Assembly (NCBI GenBank): GCA_001802945.1
Contig: MHAK01000032.1
Coordinates: forward strand, 621-35,066
Direction of reading: 5' to 3'
DNA from: Ignavibacteria bacterium RIFCSPLOWO2_12_FULL_56_21
Lineage (GTDB): Bacteria > Bacteroidota > Ignavibacteria > UBA10030
DNA length: 34,446 nt
The stretch's first letter is position 1; each line of letters begins with the position of its first letter. The notes beneath the pieces are model-generated. The model was not told the DNA's origin and did not search any database. It saw nothing but the letters and a program-made list of their open reading frames with translations. This document shows, one piece after another, positions 25,845 through 34,052 of this stretch. Both the position numbers and the translations under genes were made by a program.

Positions 25845-27268
25845 GACATGTGGTGTGATGGTGCACCAACAACCGCACTGGAATTGATCCTTCTGATCGA
25901 CAGCATGCTTCCCAACACGATGCCGAAAAGGACTATGCCCTGGCCAAACAACCATGCATCCGAAAATGCCATGGAGACGGCACAATACACGGTCGCAATC
26001 GCGGCAACAAGAGCAAAGTGTTTACCTTTGGCGCTCGTAGCATTTCTGATTCCCCGAAAGGCACACGTCAACGCAGACCCAAGGAACACGAGGAATCCGG
26101 CAAAACCGATAATGCCCGTCTCCGCCAGCACTGCGAGATGGGTCTGATGGGGTGAATTTCCCTTGACATACAAATTGTAGAATGTGCGCGGGAACGCATA
26201 GTATCGATGGGAGGAATGGGGAAATGAATATATTCCAACGCCGAAGACGGGGTTTTCGCGGAAAGCATTGTATGCGGTCACCCAGATGAAAAGGCGGGAG
26301 ATCAGCGAATTCCCTCCGACACCCGCATCGCTGACCACGAATTTCGACGGATCAACGAGGTCAACCGCGCGACTCTGGACACGAGGATTCAAGTAAACCG
26401 CAGTCAAGATCCCGACTGTGAGAGCCAGTGATCCAACGAGTGTTATGAAGAGAAGTCGTTTCCGCGTGTAGCCGACGATCTCAGGATGGACTATGAGATA
26501 GCAAGCAAGAACTACAAGCGTGATGATCGCTGAGAGCCATGTGTTGCGAGTTTGCGTTAATACGAGTCCAACGGCAATGAAGAACAGAAGAACAAGAAAA
26601 ATGAACCGCGATCTTCCCCGGGTCACAACCACAATGGTTGCAGCAATGCAAAGTCCCAGTGCCACATAGTCAACGAACATGATACCGGCAAAACCGAAGG
26701 GCCGATTGTCCCCCGCCAACGAAAGCCGCATAACATCGATCGAATTCAGGAGAACCATGACAAGAAAGATTCCCGCCGCGGTGCGCACCGTTTTCAACGT
26801 GCGGAACCCCGCCGCGGTCGCATACATGACGATGAGAAAAGCGGCAATGTTCAGCAAAGAAAAGAGGCTGGTCCAGAGTACGGTGGTCTTTAACAAGGAC
26901 GGTAGAATGCACAAACCGTAGATGAGGAGCGGAGTCGACAGAGGGTGAGTCAGGTCCCTCCAGCGAATCCCCTCACGATCCAGCAGGAAGGACACTCCAA
27001 ATACAAAGGCAAACCAGACGGCGGAGCTGAACGCGGAAACATGAGCATTGACGAACAGGGAGACGATCAGGAAGAGAGTGGACCATGCAAAGCTCATCGT
27101 GGAAGCTATGAGAACAGCCAACAAGGGAAGGGCAATCAATGCCACGGGCTTCCCTCCTGCGATCCCCACTCCTGCCGAATACACTATGGCGAGCGACGAG
27201 GCGGCGACAAGCGCAAACACGAACTCCTGATACCGGTCCGGAGCTTCCAAAAGACCAGCGTTGTTCAT
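25841..27268 (-). CDS. O-antigen polymerase/ligase (Wzy/WaaL family)
   Basis: The 475-residue protein has about eleven to twelve hydrophobic helices. The characteristic Wzy_C loop is [11 protein letters not shown] followed by a periplasmic segment with [21 protein letters not shown], in which the His and the following Glu-x-Gly are family hallmarks. Such proteins either polymerise repeat units (Wzy) or ligate glycans to lipid A or protein (WaaL/PglL); sequence alone does not separate these. The presence of a flippase, a Wzz and an export porin next to it favours the polymerase role. The ATG at 27268 is two bases after the preceding stop; an upstream ATG would add 20 residues inside the wzz-like gene. 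Confidence 0.85.
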   Translation of the reverse strand: MNNAGLLEAPDRYQEFVFALVAASSLAIVYSAGVGIAGGKPVALIALPLLAVLIASTMSFAWSTLFLIVSLFVNAHVSAFSSAVWFAFVFGVSFLLDREGIRWRDLTHPLSTPLLIYGLCILPSLLKTTVLWTSLFSLLNIAAFLIVMYATAAGFRTLKTVRTAAGIFLVMVLLNSIDVMRLSLAGDNRPFGFAGIMFVDYVALGLCIAATIVVVTRGRSRFIFLVLLFFIAVGLVLTQTRNTWLSAIITLVVLACYLIVHPEIVGYTRKRLLFITLVGSLALTVGILTAVYLNPRVQSRAVDLVDPSKFVVSDAGVGGNSLISRLFIWVTAYNAFRENPVFGVGIYSFPHSSHRYYAFPRTFYNLYVKGNSPHQTHLAVLAETGIIGFAGFLVFLGSALTCAFRGIRNATSAKGKHFALVAAIATVYCAVSMAFSDAWLFGQGIVLFGIVLGSMLSIRRINSSAVVGAPSHHMS

Positions 27269-27270
27269 CG

Positions 27271-28500
27271 TCACTTCTTCTTCGGATCCCACGTCCAGTG
27301 TCTCGCTTCGTCCAGGAGAGTACGCCAATACGGGTCACGGCTTTCCCGGAACGACCGCTGCACATTGAGCGCAATGAGCACGAGAACAGTAACGGAAAGC
27401 GCGCCGACGAGGGAAAAAATGGCCCTTGGCGGATAGCTTTTCTTCACCGGCGGAACTGCGTAATCGATCACCTGAAGTATCGGATAGTCTTTCTTCTCTT
27501 CGATCTTTGCCTGTTCATACAGGGGCATGATGTATTCCAGGAGTAAGCTGCCGATTTCCACTTCCCGATAACGTCTCAGGTATTCTACCGCGGTCTCGGG
27601 TAATTTGTGGAGAGCGATCATCGGCCCGCCGGGATCGCCTTGCGTTCTCATTTCCTTCAGCTTCTTCCTGTATTCTTCGATCTGGCCTTCGACTTCTTTG
27701 ACCTGCGGCGACTCCCTGTCGAATGCACGTTCGAGAATTCCTTTTTGAAGTTCCTTCGCGGTCAATTCGCTTTCCAGCATCGTGTGCGCGGAAAGGATCC
27801 CCTCCAGCTGGGCCTTCGTGTCCAGCAGACCCGTCTTTTCCTGGTAGGCTCGCAGCGAATCCTCCGAAGCCCGTAGTTGGGTCCTGATTTCCGCAACCCT
27901 CTTCTCCAGGAACATCCTGCTTTCTCTTGAACTGCTCGCTTTCAAACTGACGATCATGCTGTTCATCTTGCGGACGACAAAGTTGGCCATGTCTGCGGCC
28001 CGATGTCTCGAATTCGCTCTCACGGTCACCAGAAACGCGGATTCCTCGGTTTCTTTGGTCAGGATCTCGTCGCGCAGTCTCTTGATCGCTTTTTCCATGT
28101 ACGCGACATCGGTGGTATCCAATCCATACACTTCATGGAGCTTGAATTCGATGATCACACCTTCCATCATTGTTCTGCTGTAGATGATGGTCTTGTACAG
28201 GTCTATTTCCGTACCAACAGACTTCGAGCCAAGGTCCAACGGCAGACCCTTGATGCTCTTCAACATTCCCCCGAATCCATCAAGACCGAAGTCCTCGCGC
28301 GGAACGATCGTGGCAGATGCCTCGAATTGCTCTTCCACAAAGACATAGATAGCTCCATAGCATAATGCGAGCGATACAAGAAAAGTGGCGACAAGCAGTT
28401 CCTTCCGTTTGACCACGAACGCAAGGTGTTCCATCACGTGAAATCCCTCAGTGTCGGCCGCGGGTTGCGGAGTGTTTTGCTCAGTCGAGTCCGCCGTCAT
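27271..28500 (-). CDS. Polysaccharide chain-length determinant (Wzz/GumC-like), no kinase domain
   Basis: The protein has 409 residues. Two membrane helices (about 35-54 and 366-390) flank a long periplasmic region with coiled-coil-rich helices (about 175-300). After the first helix comes EEQFEASATIVPRED, the Wzz-domain start, and the second helix is preceded by the proline-rich VPPVKKSYPPRA. The short C-terminus (WTWDPKKK) has no Walker motifs or tyrosine cluster, so the BY-kinase part found in Wzc is lacking. It would set polysaccharide chain length together with the polymerase. It starts 11 bases after the export porin stop. Confidence 0.9.
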   Translation of the reverse strand: MTADSTEQNTPQPAADTEGFHVMEHLAFVVKRKELLVATFLVSLALCYGAIYVFVEEQFEASATIVPREDFGLDGFGGMLKSIKGLPLDLGSKSVGTEIDLYKTIIYSRTMMEGVIIEFKLHEVYGLDTTDVAYMEKAIKRLRDEILTKETEESAFLVTVRANSRHRAADMANFVVRKMNSMIVSLKASSSRESRMFLEKRVAEIRTQLRASEDSLRAYQEKTGLLDTKAQLEGILSAHTMLESELTAKELQKGILERAFDRESPQVKEVEGQIEEYRKKLKEMRTQGDPGGPMIALHKLPETAVEYLRRYREVEIGSLLLEYIMPLYEQAKIEEKKDYPILQVIDYAVPPVKKSYPPRAIFSLVGALSVTVLVLIALNVQRSFRESRDPYWRTLLDEARHWTWDPKKK

Positions 28501-28511
28501 AAGGTGTGCAC

Positions 28512-30080
28512 CTACTTCGATAATTGAGTGAAAACGAGGATGATAGTGGCGACAGCGCTGAAGACGCCAACGATCTGAGCATACGGCATGAATTCAGTAG
28601 CAAAGTCGCGTTCGATCACCTTGGGAACCCATACCGCATCTCCATCTTCGATCTCGGTCTGGTCCGGTTCCAGCCATTGGCGCGACGCACGCTTAATGAT
28701 CACCACGTCGCCGGCCTTCGCATGGTCCGTGAACCCGCCCGCGGCGTCGATATATGCGTCGATCTTCTTCCCAGGAAGAAATTGAACGTGCCCCGGCGAG
28801 ACGACCTGCCCGAACATATACACAGAGCCCGTACTTCGGGGAACGAGAACCCTGTCGCCGAATTTTACAAACGGGTCGTCGTTTGACCCGGGATTCGCAA
28901 CAGCTCGTCCAAAATCAACGTTGACGCGCTCGCCAAAAAGCCTCAATTCTTCTTCTTGCCTGATGTAGACAGTGTCTTCCGGGTCCGGATTCCCCCGCAT
29001 GGAAAGCAGGAGGTCTTCGCTTACACGCGATTCCGGGACCCTGCCCCGATGCAGCGTCGCCCCGGTCACCAGCGCATCTTTCGTCATTCCGCCGGCAATG
29101 GCGAGAATATCCGACAACCGCGTCGCCCCTTCATTCAGAGGATACATGCCGGGGAATGTGACCTCGCCCGATACGCTGATCATTTGTGCCCTGAGAATCT
29201 TGCGGGCCGTCGGCACCCACAAACGGTCGCCTGCATTCAGCCTCAAAAGTGAATCGTTGCCGGAAATGTCGAGTATCTGCGGTGCCTCTCCAAAACGGGC
29301 CAGCACAACGCTGTCCCTTCGCGCGCCCACGCGCAGCCCACGAGCAAATTGCACAAGGTCCCCCACACGGTCTCCCTCGATGAGTTCGAATTCTCCGGGT
29401 AACCAAACATCGCCGCCGATCGCAACGGTTTGCACATTACCTTCGAAGCTGTTGACGACGATCTCGTCCCCCTCAGCCACGTGGGGATTCCACCGCGGGT
29501 CGCCCGTCGCGGCAAATCTGTCCAGGTCGACCCTCTGCTGGCGTCCGTCCGATCGACGGAGAAGAATCGAACGCCGAGCCTGCGGTTCTGTTTTGAACAG
29601 TACTGTCGACACCCGATCGGAAGCGATGCCTTCATGAATTTGGGACACGCCGAAGGAATTTTTCACATAGACGGTGATTCGCCGTGCCATGGCAAGACTT
29701 ACGGATACTGGAGTTCGGAGATAGCGCTCCGCAACAAGACGCTTGATCTGGCCCTGTGCCTCCTGCAATGTCAGCCCTCGCATACGGAGTTCACCCACCG
29801 ATGGTATCAAGAGCGTTCCATCTATACCGACTGTTAGCGTAAACATGACGGAAGGTATGGAACTGATCTGAATCGCAAACTGGTCGCCTCCTCCGACGCG
29901 GTACGACGTGGGATCGAGAGGCGCATCGAGCGGCATTGGATTGAACACGAGTGGTTGACCGACCTTACGATCGCCCGATTCCTCAAGTGAACGTTCAGTA
30001 GAGACGGTTCGCTGAGCCACTGCCAACGAAGCAACGGCCATCCAGAGGCCGACGAAGATCGCAAAACTGCGCATGTTCAT
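28512..30080 (-). CDS. Outer-membrane polysaccharide export protein (OPX/Wza-like) with SLBB domains
   Basis: The 522-residue protein has a signal peptide (RSFAIFVGLWMAVASLAVA, cleavage near residue 22) without a lipobox Cys. A Poly_export domain follows (YRVGGGDQFAIQIS..., about 60-130). At least three SLBB-type repeats come next: VAIGGDVWLPGEFELIEG, VSGEVTFPGMYPLNEGATRLSDIL and MFGQVVSPGHVQFLPGKKIDAYI. A final hydrophobic helix (about 500-520, VGVFSAVATIILVFTQ) could be the outer-membrane-spanning helix of Wza-type pores. It forms the export channel for the polymer. The ATG at 30080 overlaps the wecB stop as ATGA, and this gives the signal peptide the right position. Confidence 0.92.
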   Translation of the reverse strand: MNMRSFAIFVGLWMAVASLAVAQRTVSTERSLEESGDRKVGQPLVFNPMPLDAPLDPTSYRVGGGDQFAIQISSIPSVMFTLTVGIDGTLLIPSVGELRMRGLTLQEAQGQIKRLVAERYLRTPVSVSLAMARRITVYVKNSFGVSQIHEGIASDRVSTVLFKTEPQARRSILLRRSDGRQQRVDLDRFAATGDPRWNPHVAEGDEIVVNSFEGNVQTVAIGGDVWLPGEFELIEGDRVGDLVQFARGLRVGARRDSVVLARFGEAPQILDISGNDSLLRLNAGDRLWVPTARKILRAQMISVSGEVTFPGMYPLNEGATRLSDILAIAGGMTKDALVTGATLHRGRVPESRVSEDLLLSMRGNPDPEDTVYIRQEEELRLFGERVNVDFGRAVANPGSNDDPFVKFGDRVLVPRSTGSVYMFGQVVSPGHVQFLPGKKIDAYIDAAGGFTDHAKAGDVVIIKRASRQWLEPDQTEIEDGDAVWVPKVIERDFATEFMPYAQIVGVFSAVATIILVFTQLSK

Positions 30081-31213
30081 ACCGAGATTCCGTTCATTGC
30101 CGATGCGGTAATGTTCTTCAGAGTGTCCGCGACGATGCTGACAATGCGATCCGCCGCCTTCCCGTCCCACAAATCTGGACTACGTCCGGCTTTGTGCCGC
30201 CCCGTCAGGATCGCCTCCACGTGAGGACGGGCGCTGTCGATGTTCGATCCGCACAATATGTTCGACCCCTCATCCACTGTGATCGGCCGTTCCGTATTGT
30301 CGCGAAGCGTTAGGCAGGGAACATTCAGAAACGTCGTTTCTTCCTGAATGCCGCCCGAGTCGGTCAAAACGAGCCGTGCATCCTGCAATAAACGCAGAAA
30401 ATCCAGGTACCCCAGCGGCTCGATCAACTTCATGCGGTCGATCCTCAGCGCTCTCTCCAGCAGTCCGAATTCCGACATCATCTTTCGGGTACGCGGATGG
30501 ACGGGGAACACAGTCGGGACACGGTCCGCGAAATCTTCAAAGAATTGAACGATCTTCTCCAGGCTCTCCTTCCCGTCCACATTGCTCGGCCGATGCAGCG
30601 TTACAAGCATATACGATTTCGGCTCGATGCCGAGGTCCTCCATGACCCGAGACCGCCGGGCCTTCTCCATGTAGTGCATGAGGGAGTCAATCATTGTGTT
30701 GCCGACAAGGTGAACCTTTCCTTCGGCGATCCCTTCTTTTCGAAGATTGGTCACACCGCTGGGCTCGCTGACAAACAGGAGGTCCGAGAGTGCATCCGTC
30801 ACAATCCGATTGATCTCTTCCGGCATCGAACGGTCGTAGCTGCGAAGTCCCGCTTCAACGTGGGCAATCGGGATGCGGAGCTTGGCCGCGACCAGGCTGC
30901 AGGCGACAGTCGAATTCACGTCTCCCACAACGACAACAAGATCGGGCCGGAGTTGTTGGACGACTTTTTCAAATTCCACCATGACTCTTGCGGTCTGTTC
31001 GGCGTGAGAACCGGACCCTACGCCGAGATAGACATCGGGTTGCGGCAATTCAAGGTCTTCGAAAAACACCTTCGACATCTTGTCGTCGTAGTGCTGGCCT
31101 GTGTGTACTATGAGGTGCCGAACAGAACCTGCATAGTACCGGAACGCCCGATGAACGGGAGCCACCTTCATGAAATTCGGTCGCGCACCAACAACACTGA
31201 TGACGGTGTTCAC
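30077..31213 (-). CDS. wecB: UDP-N-acetylglucosamine 2-epimerase (non-hydrolysing), copy 2
   Basis: The protein has 378 residues. The set of epimerase motifs is present: GARPNFMKVAPV (Lys16), VVVGDVNSTVA (Asp98), AHVEAGLRSYDRSMPEEINR (Glu120, Glu132/133), VTLHRPSNVD (His207), VHPRTRKM, LTDSGGIQEETTFLNVPC and RDNTERPITVDEGSN. It is the first gene after the leader at 31214-31391, so probably the first gene of the polysaccharide operon. The start is a GTG at 31213 without a clear ribosome site; a small GAACC/GGTTC palindrome lies just before it. The reaction is UDP-GlcNAc to UDP-ManNAc. A partner dehydrogenase (WecC) is not seen in the window. Confidence 0.9.
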   Translation of the reverse strand: MNTVISVVGARPNFMKVAPVHRAFRYYAGSVRHLIVHTGQHYDDKMSKVFFEDLELPQPDVYLGVGSGSHAEQTARVMVEFEKVVQQLRPDLVVVVGDVNSTVACSLVAAKLRIPIAHVEAGLRSYDRSMPEEINRIVTDALSDLLFVSEPSGVTNLRKEGIAEGKVHLVGNTMIDSLMHYMEKARRSRVMEDLGIEPKSYMLVTLHRPSNVDGKESLEKIVQFFEDFADRVPTVFPVHPRTRKMMSEFGLLERALRIDRMKLIEPLGYLDFLRLLQDARLVLTDSGGIQEETTFLNVPCLTLRDNTERPITVDEGSNILCGSNIDSARPHVEAILTGRHKAGRSPDLWDGKAADRIVSIVADTLKNITASAMNGISV

Positions 31214-31245
31214 AGAACCGGGTTCACAATGAATGATGGAAGTTG

Positions 31246-31270
31246 TACGCTTCTATACGTCAGAAGCGTA
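31246..31270 (-). promoter_or_regulatory. Leader hairpin proximal to the polysaccharide operon start
   Basis: A perfect 9-bp inverted repeat, TACGCTTCT/AGAAGCGTA with a 7-base loop, lies about 33 bases before the first gene. No U-run follows on either strand, so it is not a simple intrinsic terminator. It could be an RNA structure affecting elongation, stability or translation, or an operator. Confidence 0.55.
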
Positions 31271-31279
31271 GAGACGAGT

Positions 31280-31298
31280 GCCGTTGCTGTACAACGGC
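31280..31298 (-). promoter_or_regulatory. Leader hairpin distal to the polysaccharide operon start
   Basis: A perfect 7-bp inverted repeat, GCCGTTG/CAACGGC with a 5-base loop, lies ten bases upstream of the proximal hairpin on the transcript. It also lacks a U-run. The two hairpins together occupy most of the untranslated leader. Confidence 0.5.
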
Positions 31299-31354
31299 TG
31301 TCTGGCTGTAGCAATCGGCGGGAAGAAACCTTTGGTAGATGCTCGAGCAATATC

Positions 31355-31383
31355 AACCTACTAAAAACACCCCCGAATGTCAA
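31355..31383 (-). promoter_or_regulatory. Candidate promoter of the polysaccharide operon
   Basis: On the minus strand, TTGACA (31378-31383) is a perfect -35 hexamer. After exactly 17 bases comes TAGGTT (31355-31360), a weak -10 box that also partly fits the Bacteroidota TAnnTTTG element. The -35 lies only nine bases after the argS stop. The transcript would have a leader of roughly 135 bases containing both hairpins. Confidence 0.5.
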
Positions 31384-31391
31384 TGGAACGG

Positions 31392-33044
31392 CTACATGCG
31401 GTCCGGGGCAGAGACGCCCAAAATCGCCAGACCGTTTGCCAGAACCGTCTTTGTGCACGCACAGAGAGCAAGTCGGGCGGTTGAAATGTCCTTTTCCGGG
31501 ACGACAACCCGATGGTCATGATAGAAGCGATGGAATGCCGTCGCGAGTTCGTGCAGATACGTCGGCACACGGTGGGGTTCGAGCGACTTCGCTGTGCCTT
31601 CCACGAGTTCCGGGAATTGCAGTATCTGTTTCATTAACGCGATCTCGGCGGGCGACTGCAAAACGTCGTACACGACTGCGGAGGGGTCTGTCGCTGGGTC
31701 GATCGCTCCCTCCGACATCGCGAACCGAAGCATGCTCGCAATCCTTGCGTGCGCGTACTGAACATAGTACACCGGGTTCTTGTCGGAATGCTCGGTAGCG
31801 AGGCTCAGGTCGAACTCAAGATGCGTGCCGTTGGAACGCATGAGGAAGAAGTACCTGACTGCATCTGACCCAACCTCGTCGATCAGCTCGTCCAGTGTCA
31901 CGAAATTGGCGAGACGTTTGGACATCTTCACTTGCTCGCCGTTCCGCATGAGAGTGACGAACTGGTGAATGACCACCTTCACCTTGTCTGGGTCGAATCC
32001 CAGAGCTTTGATGCCGGCGAGCACATCGGGAATAGTCGCAATGTGGTCGGCGCCGAACACATCCACGACAAGTTCAAAACCACGGAGGAACTTCTCACGG
32101 TGGTAGGCGATATCCGGCAATCGATACGTCGGCTCACCCGTGCTCTTAATGATCACGCGATCCTGATCAAGCCCGAGGTCCGTCGCTTTGAACCATACGG
32201 CGCCGTCTTTATCGTATGCCAGACCCTTCGAACGAAATTCGTCCACAACCTCGTTGATCTTCTTGGACGAATAGAGCGAATCCTCGTTGTAGAACACGTC
32301 ATGGCGAATGCCCATGCGCAGCAAGACCGACTTGATGGCGTCGAAGAGCACTTGTTCCGCCCTTTCTTTGCATACGGCGAGCGCCTTCTCCTCTTCTATG
32401 CCCACCAGCGAATCTCCGAGCTCCGATTTGAGCAGCAGCGCGATCTGCTGTATGTACTCGCCCTGATATCCGTCTTCGGGGAATGCAGAGGCCGGGTCGA
32501 AGAGCTGTCGATACCGAGCGTATGTCGACTGCGCCAACACTCGCATCTGACGACCGGCATTGTTGTAGTAGTATTCTCGTGTCACCTCATGCCCGGTCCA
32601 CTGCAGGACATTGGCGAGCGTATCCCCGATTGCGGCCTGACGGCCGTGGCCCACGGACAACGGACCGGTAGGGTTGGCGCTGACGTATTCCACCATGGCC
32701 TTCACGCCGCGACCGACTGTTGACCGGCCGTACGAAGCTCCCTCCCGGAGGATTCCCTCGAGCTTCCGCGCGAAGAACGCAGGGGAAAACGTGAAATTGA
32801 TGAACCCGGGCCCCGCGACCTCCGTCTTGGTTACGGAAGCGGGGTTCATGTCGAGCGAATCGACGATCTCTTTTGCGACGACGCGCGGATTTTTTCCCGC
32901 GGCCTTCGCAAGGAGAAGGGCGATATTTGTCGTGAGATCGCCGTGAGCTTCCTGCTTCGGCGCCTCGAATGCGAGTTCGGCCATTCCTGCGTAGCCAAGC
33001 CGTTCGAGCGCCGCGCCGACGCGTTCTTCGAGATACCGTTTCAC
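31392..33044 (-). CDS. argS: Arginyl-tRNA synthetase
   Basis: The 550-residue class I synthetase charges tRNA-Arg in the cytoplasm. The N-terminal additional domain (1-105) contains AHGDLTTNIALLLAK. The HIGH-type motif appears as ANPTGPLSVGHGRQAAIGD (SVGH at 130-133), and the KMSKR motif as QVKMSKRLANFVTLDEL near residue 375. The C-terminal anticodon-binding domain shows YVQYAHARIASMLRF and ends ILGVSAPDRM. Length is typical. The GTG at 33044 overlaps the rsfS stop as GTGA. No clear terminator follows the stop; the next promoter begins almost at once. Confidence 0.96.
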   Translation of the reverse strand: MKRYLEERVGAALERLGYAGMAELAFEAPKQEAHGDLTTNIALLLAKAAGKNPRVVAKEIVDSLDMNPASVTKTEVAGPGFINFTFSPAFFARKLEGILREGASYGRSTVGRGVKAMVEYVSANPTGPLSVGHGRQAAIGDTLANVLQWTGHEVTREYYYNNAGRQMRVLAQSTYARYRQLFDPASAFPEDGYQGEYIQQIALLLKSELGDSLVGIEEEKALAVCKERAEQVLFDAIKSVLLRMGIRHDVFYNEDSLYSSKKINEVVDEFRSKGLAYDKDGAVWFKATDLGLDQDRVIIKSTGEPTYRLPDIAYHREKFLRGFELVVDVFGADHIATIPDVLAGIKALGFDPDKVKVVIHQFVTLMRNGEQVKMSKRLANFVTLDELIDEVGSDAVRYFFLMRSNGTHLEFDLSLATEHSDKNPVYYVQYAHARIASMLRFAMSEGAIDPATDPSAVVYDVLQSPAEIALMKQILQFPELVEGTAKSLEPHRVPTYLHELATAFHRFYHDHRVVVPEKDISTARLALCACTKTVLANGLAILGVSAPDRM

Positions 33045-33451
33045 TTCCGAACACTCCGTTTCTTTGCCGCCGGCCGCCTTCGCACCGGAGCCTTTCCATC
33101 TTCATCTCGTATGTGTGTCATTTTTGCATCCGACCACAATCTTTCGAGATTGTAGAATTTTCGAGTTTCTTTGTGGAACACGTGGGCGACGACGTCGACA
33201 TAGTCCAGGATGACCCACATGAGCGCTTGTCTTCCCTCAGAATGCCACACCGGCGCATCGGCATCTGCGGTCGCATCCTCGATGGCATCCGCGATGGCAC
33301 GAACCTGCATGTCGGAATCAGCGGAACAGACGACAAAAAAATCCGCGGTGCTGGTCACTTTGCGAAGGTCCATCAATAACACATCATGAGCCTTCTTTGC
33401 GATCATACTTGAAGCCACAAGTTTTGCCAGCGTTCGTGAGGTCACACACAT
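33041..33451 (-). CDS. rsfS: Ribosomal silencing factor RsfS (DUF143)
   Basis: The protein has about 136 residues. RsfS binds ribosomal protein L14 and blocks subunit joining when growth slows. The family core KKAHDVLLMDLRKVTSTADFFVVCSADSDMQVRAIADAI (in pieces), WVILDYVDVVAHVF and YNLERLWSDA is complete. The last 20 residues are a basic extension (RRRPAAKKRSVRK). For the start I list the ATG at 33451, but a TTGGAG ribosome site directly abuts it; the GTG at 33445, two codons later, sits at a better six-base distance and may be the true start. Confidence 0.92.
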   Translation of the reverse strand: MCVTSRTLAKLVASSMIAKKAHDVLLMDLRKVTSTADFFVVCSADSDMQVRAIADAIEDATADADAPVWHSEGRQALMWVILDYVDVVAHVFHKETRKFYNLERLWSDAKMTHIRDEDGKAPVRRRPAAKKRSVRK

Positions 33452-33473
33452 CTCCAATGCGAATTGCCGATGT

Positions 33474-33992
33474 TCACTGCAATGCTCCCGACAGCATATT
33501 GAAGGAACGAAAATCAGCGCCAACTGCGATCGTGAAGTCGAGATACAACGATTTGTCAACCTGCGTCTGGACGCGGTCGTGTGGCAAACCGAGCGCGGCG
33601 GCCACCTCCTCGGCGCCTTCTCGGTTGCCGGACCGGTCGATAACGAGACAGCGCGGCAAGGGGGGAGTCCGTTGCGTTCGCAATTCCACAACGTCATATC
33701 CAAGTTTTCTCAGCATGTCCGTGACGCCTTGTGCAAGGCCATTCTCGGCCGTTCCATTGACCACTTCGAGCTTCCAGCGATGCTGTTCACCCGGAATAAC
33801 GAGCGATACAGAAGAGCTCGATGAGGCATACCGGTGGGCTTCGACATACAAGAAGACAGCAACTGCCGCGACGGCGACAAAGGCTGCGGCGGCAATCAAC
33901 CGGCGGTGACGCAGGATGGACCGGCCGATGCGAACGCCGACCGGCGTCTGTGGGTCAAGAGGTTCGATGGACAAAATGTGCGGGAAAAACAA
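33474..33992 (-). CDS. Membrane-anchored LytR_C-domain protein
   Basis: The listed frame has 172 residues. A basic segment (RHRR) leads into one membrane helix (about 32-50). The outer domain follows: LEVVNGTAENGLAQGVTDMLRKLGYDVVE, CLVIDRSGNREGAEEVAAALG and a final FTIAVGADF. These are the hallmarks of the LytR/CpsA/Psr C-terminal domain, which often occurs without the LCP catalytic domain, as here. Its function is not known in detail; a cell-envelope role is usual. It precedes rsfS as in many genomes. The start is doubtful: no ATG exists, and the TTG at 33992 lies in the U-tract of a terminator. A TTG at 33974 is an alternative. Confidence 0.78.
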   Translation of the reverse strand: MFFPHILSIEPLDPQTPVGVRIGRSILRHRRLIAAAAFVAVAAVAVFLYVEAHRYASSSSSVSLVIPGEQHRWKLEVVNGTAENGLAQGVTDMLRKLGYDVVELRTQRTPPLPRCLVIDRSGNREGAEEVAAALGLPHDRVQTQVDKSLYLDFTIAVGADFRSFNMLSGALQ

Positions 33993-34019
33993 ATCGAGCA
34001 GGCTGCGAGGGCCTGCTCG
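33983..34019 (-). terminator. Rho-independent terminator after the truncated right-edge gene
   Basis: On the minus strand a perfect 9-bp stem CGAGCAGGC/GCCTGCTCG with a 7-base loop is followed by ATTTGTTTTT. It ends transcription of the gene at 34053-34446 about 34 bases after its stop and overlaps the most upstream possible start of the LytR_C gene. Confidence 0.85.
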
Positions 34020-34052
34020 GACGGTGATTACAGTTTATGACTGCCGCCGCGG

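Noticed and set aside
31301-31320. GGCTGTAGCAAT resembling the ops element (GGCGGTAGNNT) of RfaH-controlled operons
   Set aside because: It lies on the plus strand, opposite to the direction of the polysaccharide operon, and misses one core base.
30497-31798. Open frame of 433 codons on the plus strand spanning wecB, the leader and argS
   Set aside because: It crosses two conserved minus-strand genes and has low-complexity, Arg-rich translation; it is a shadow.
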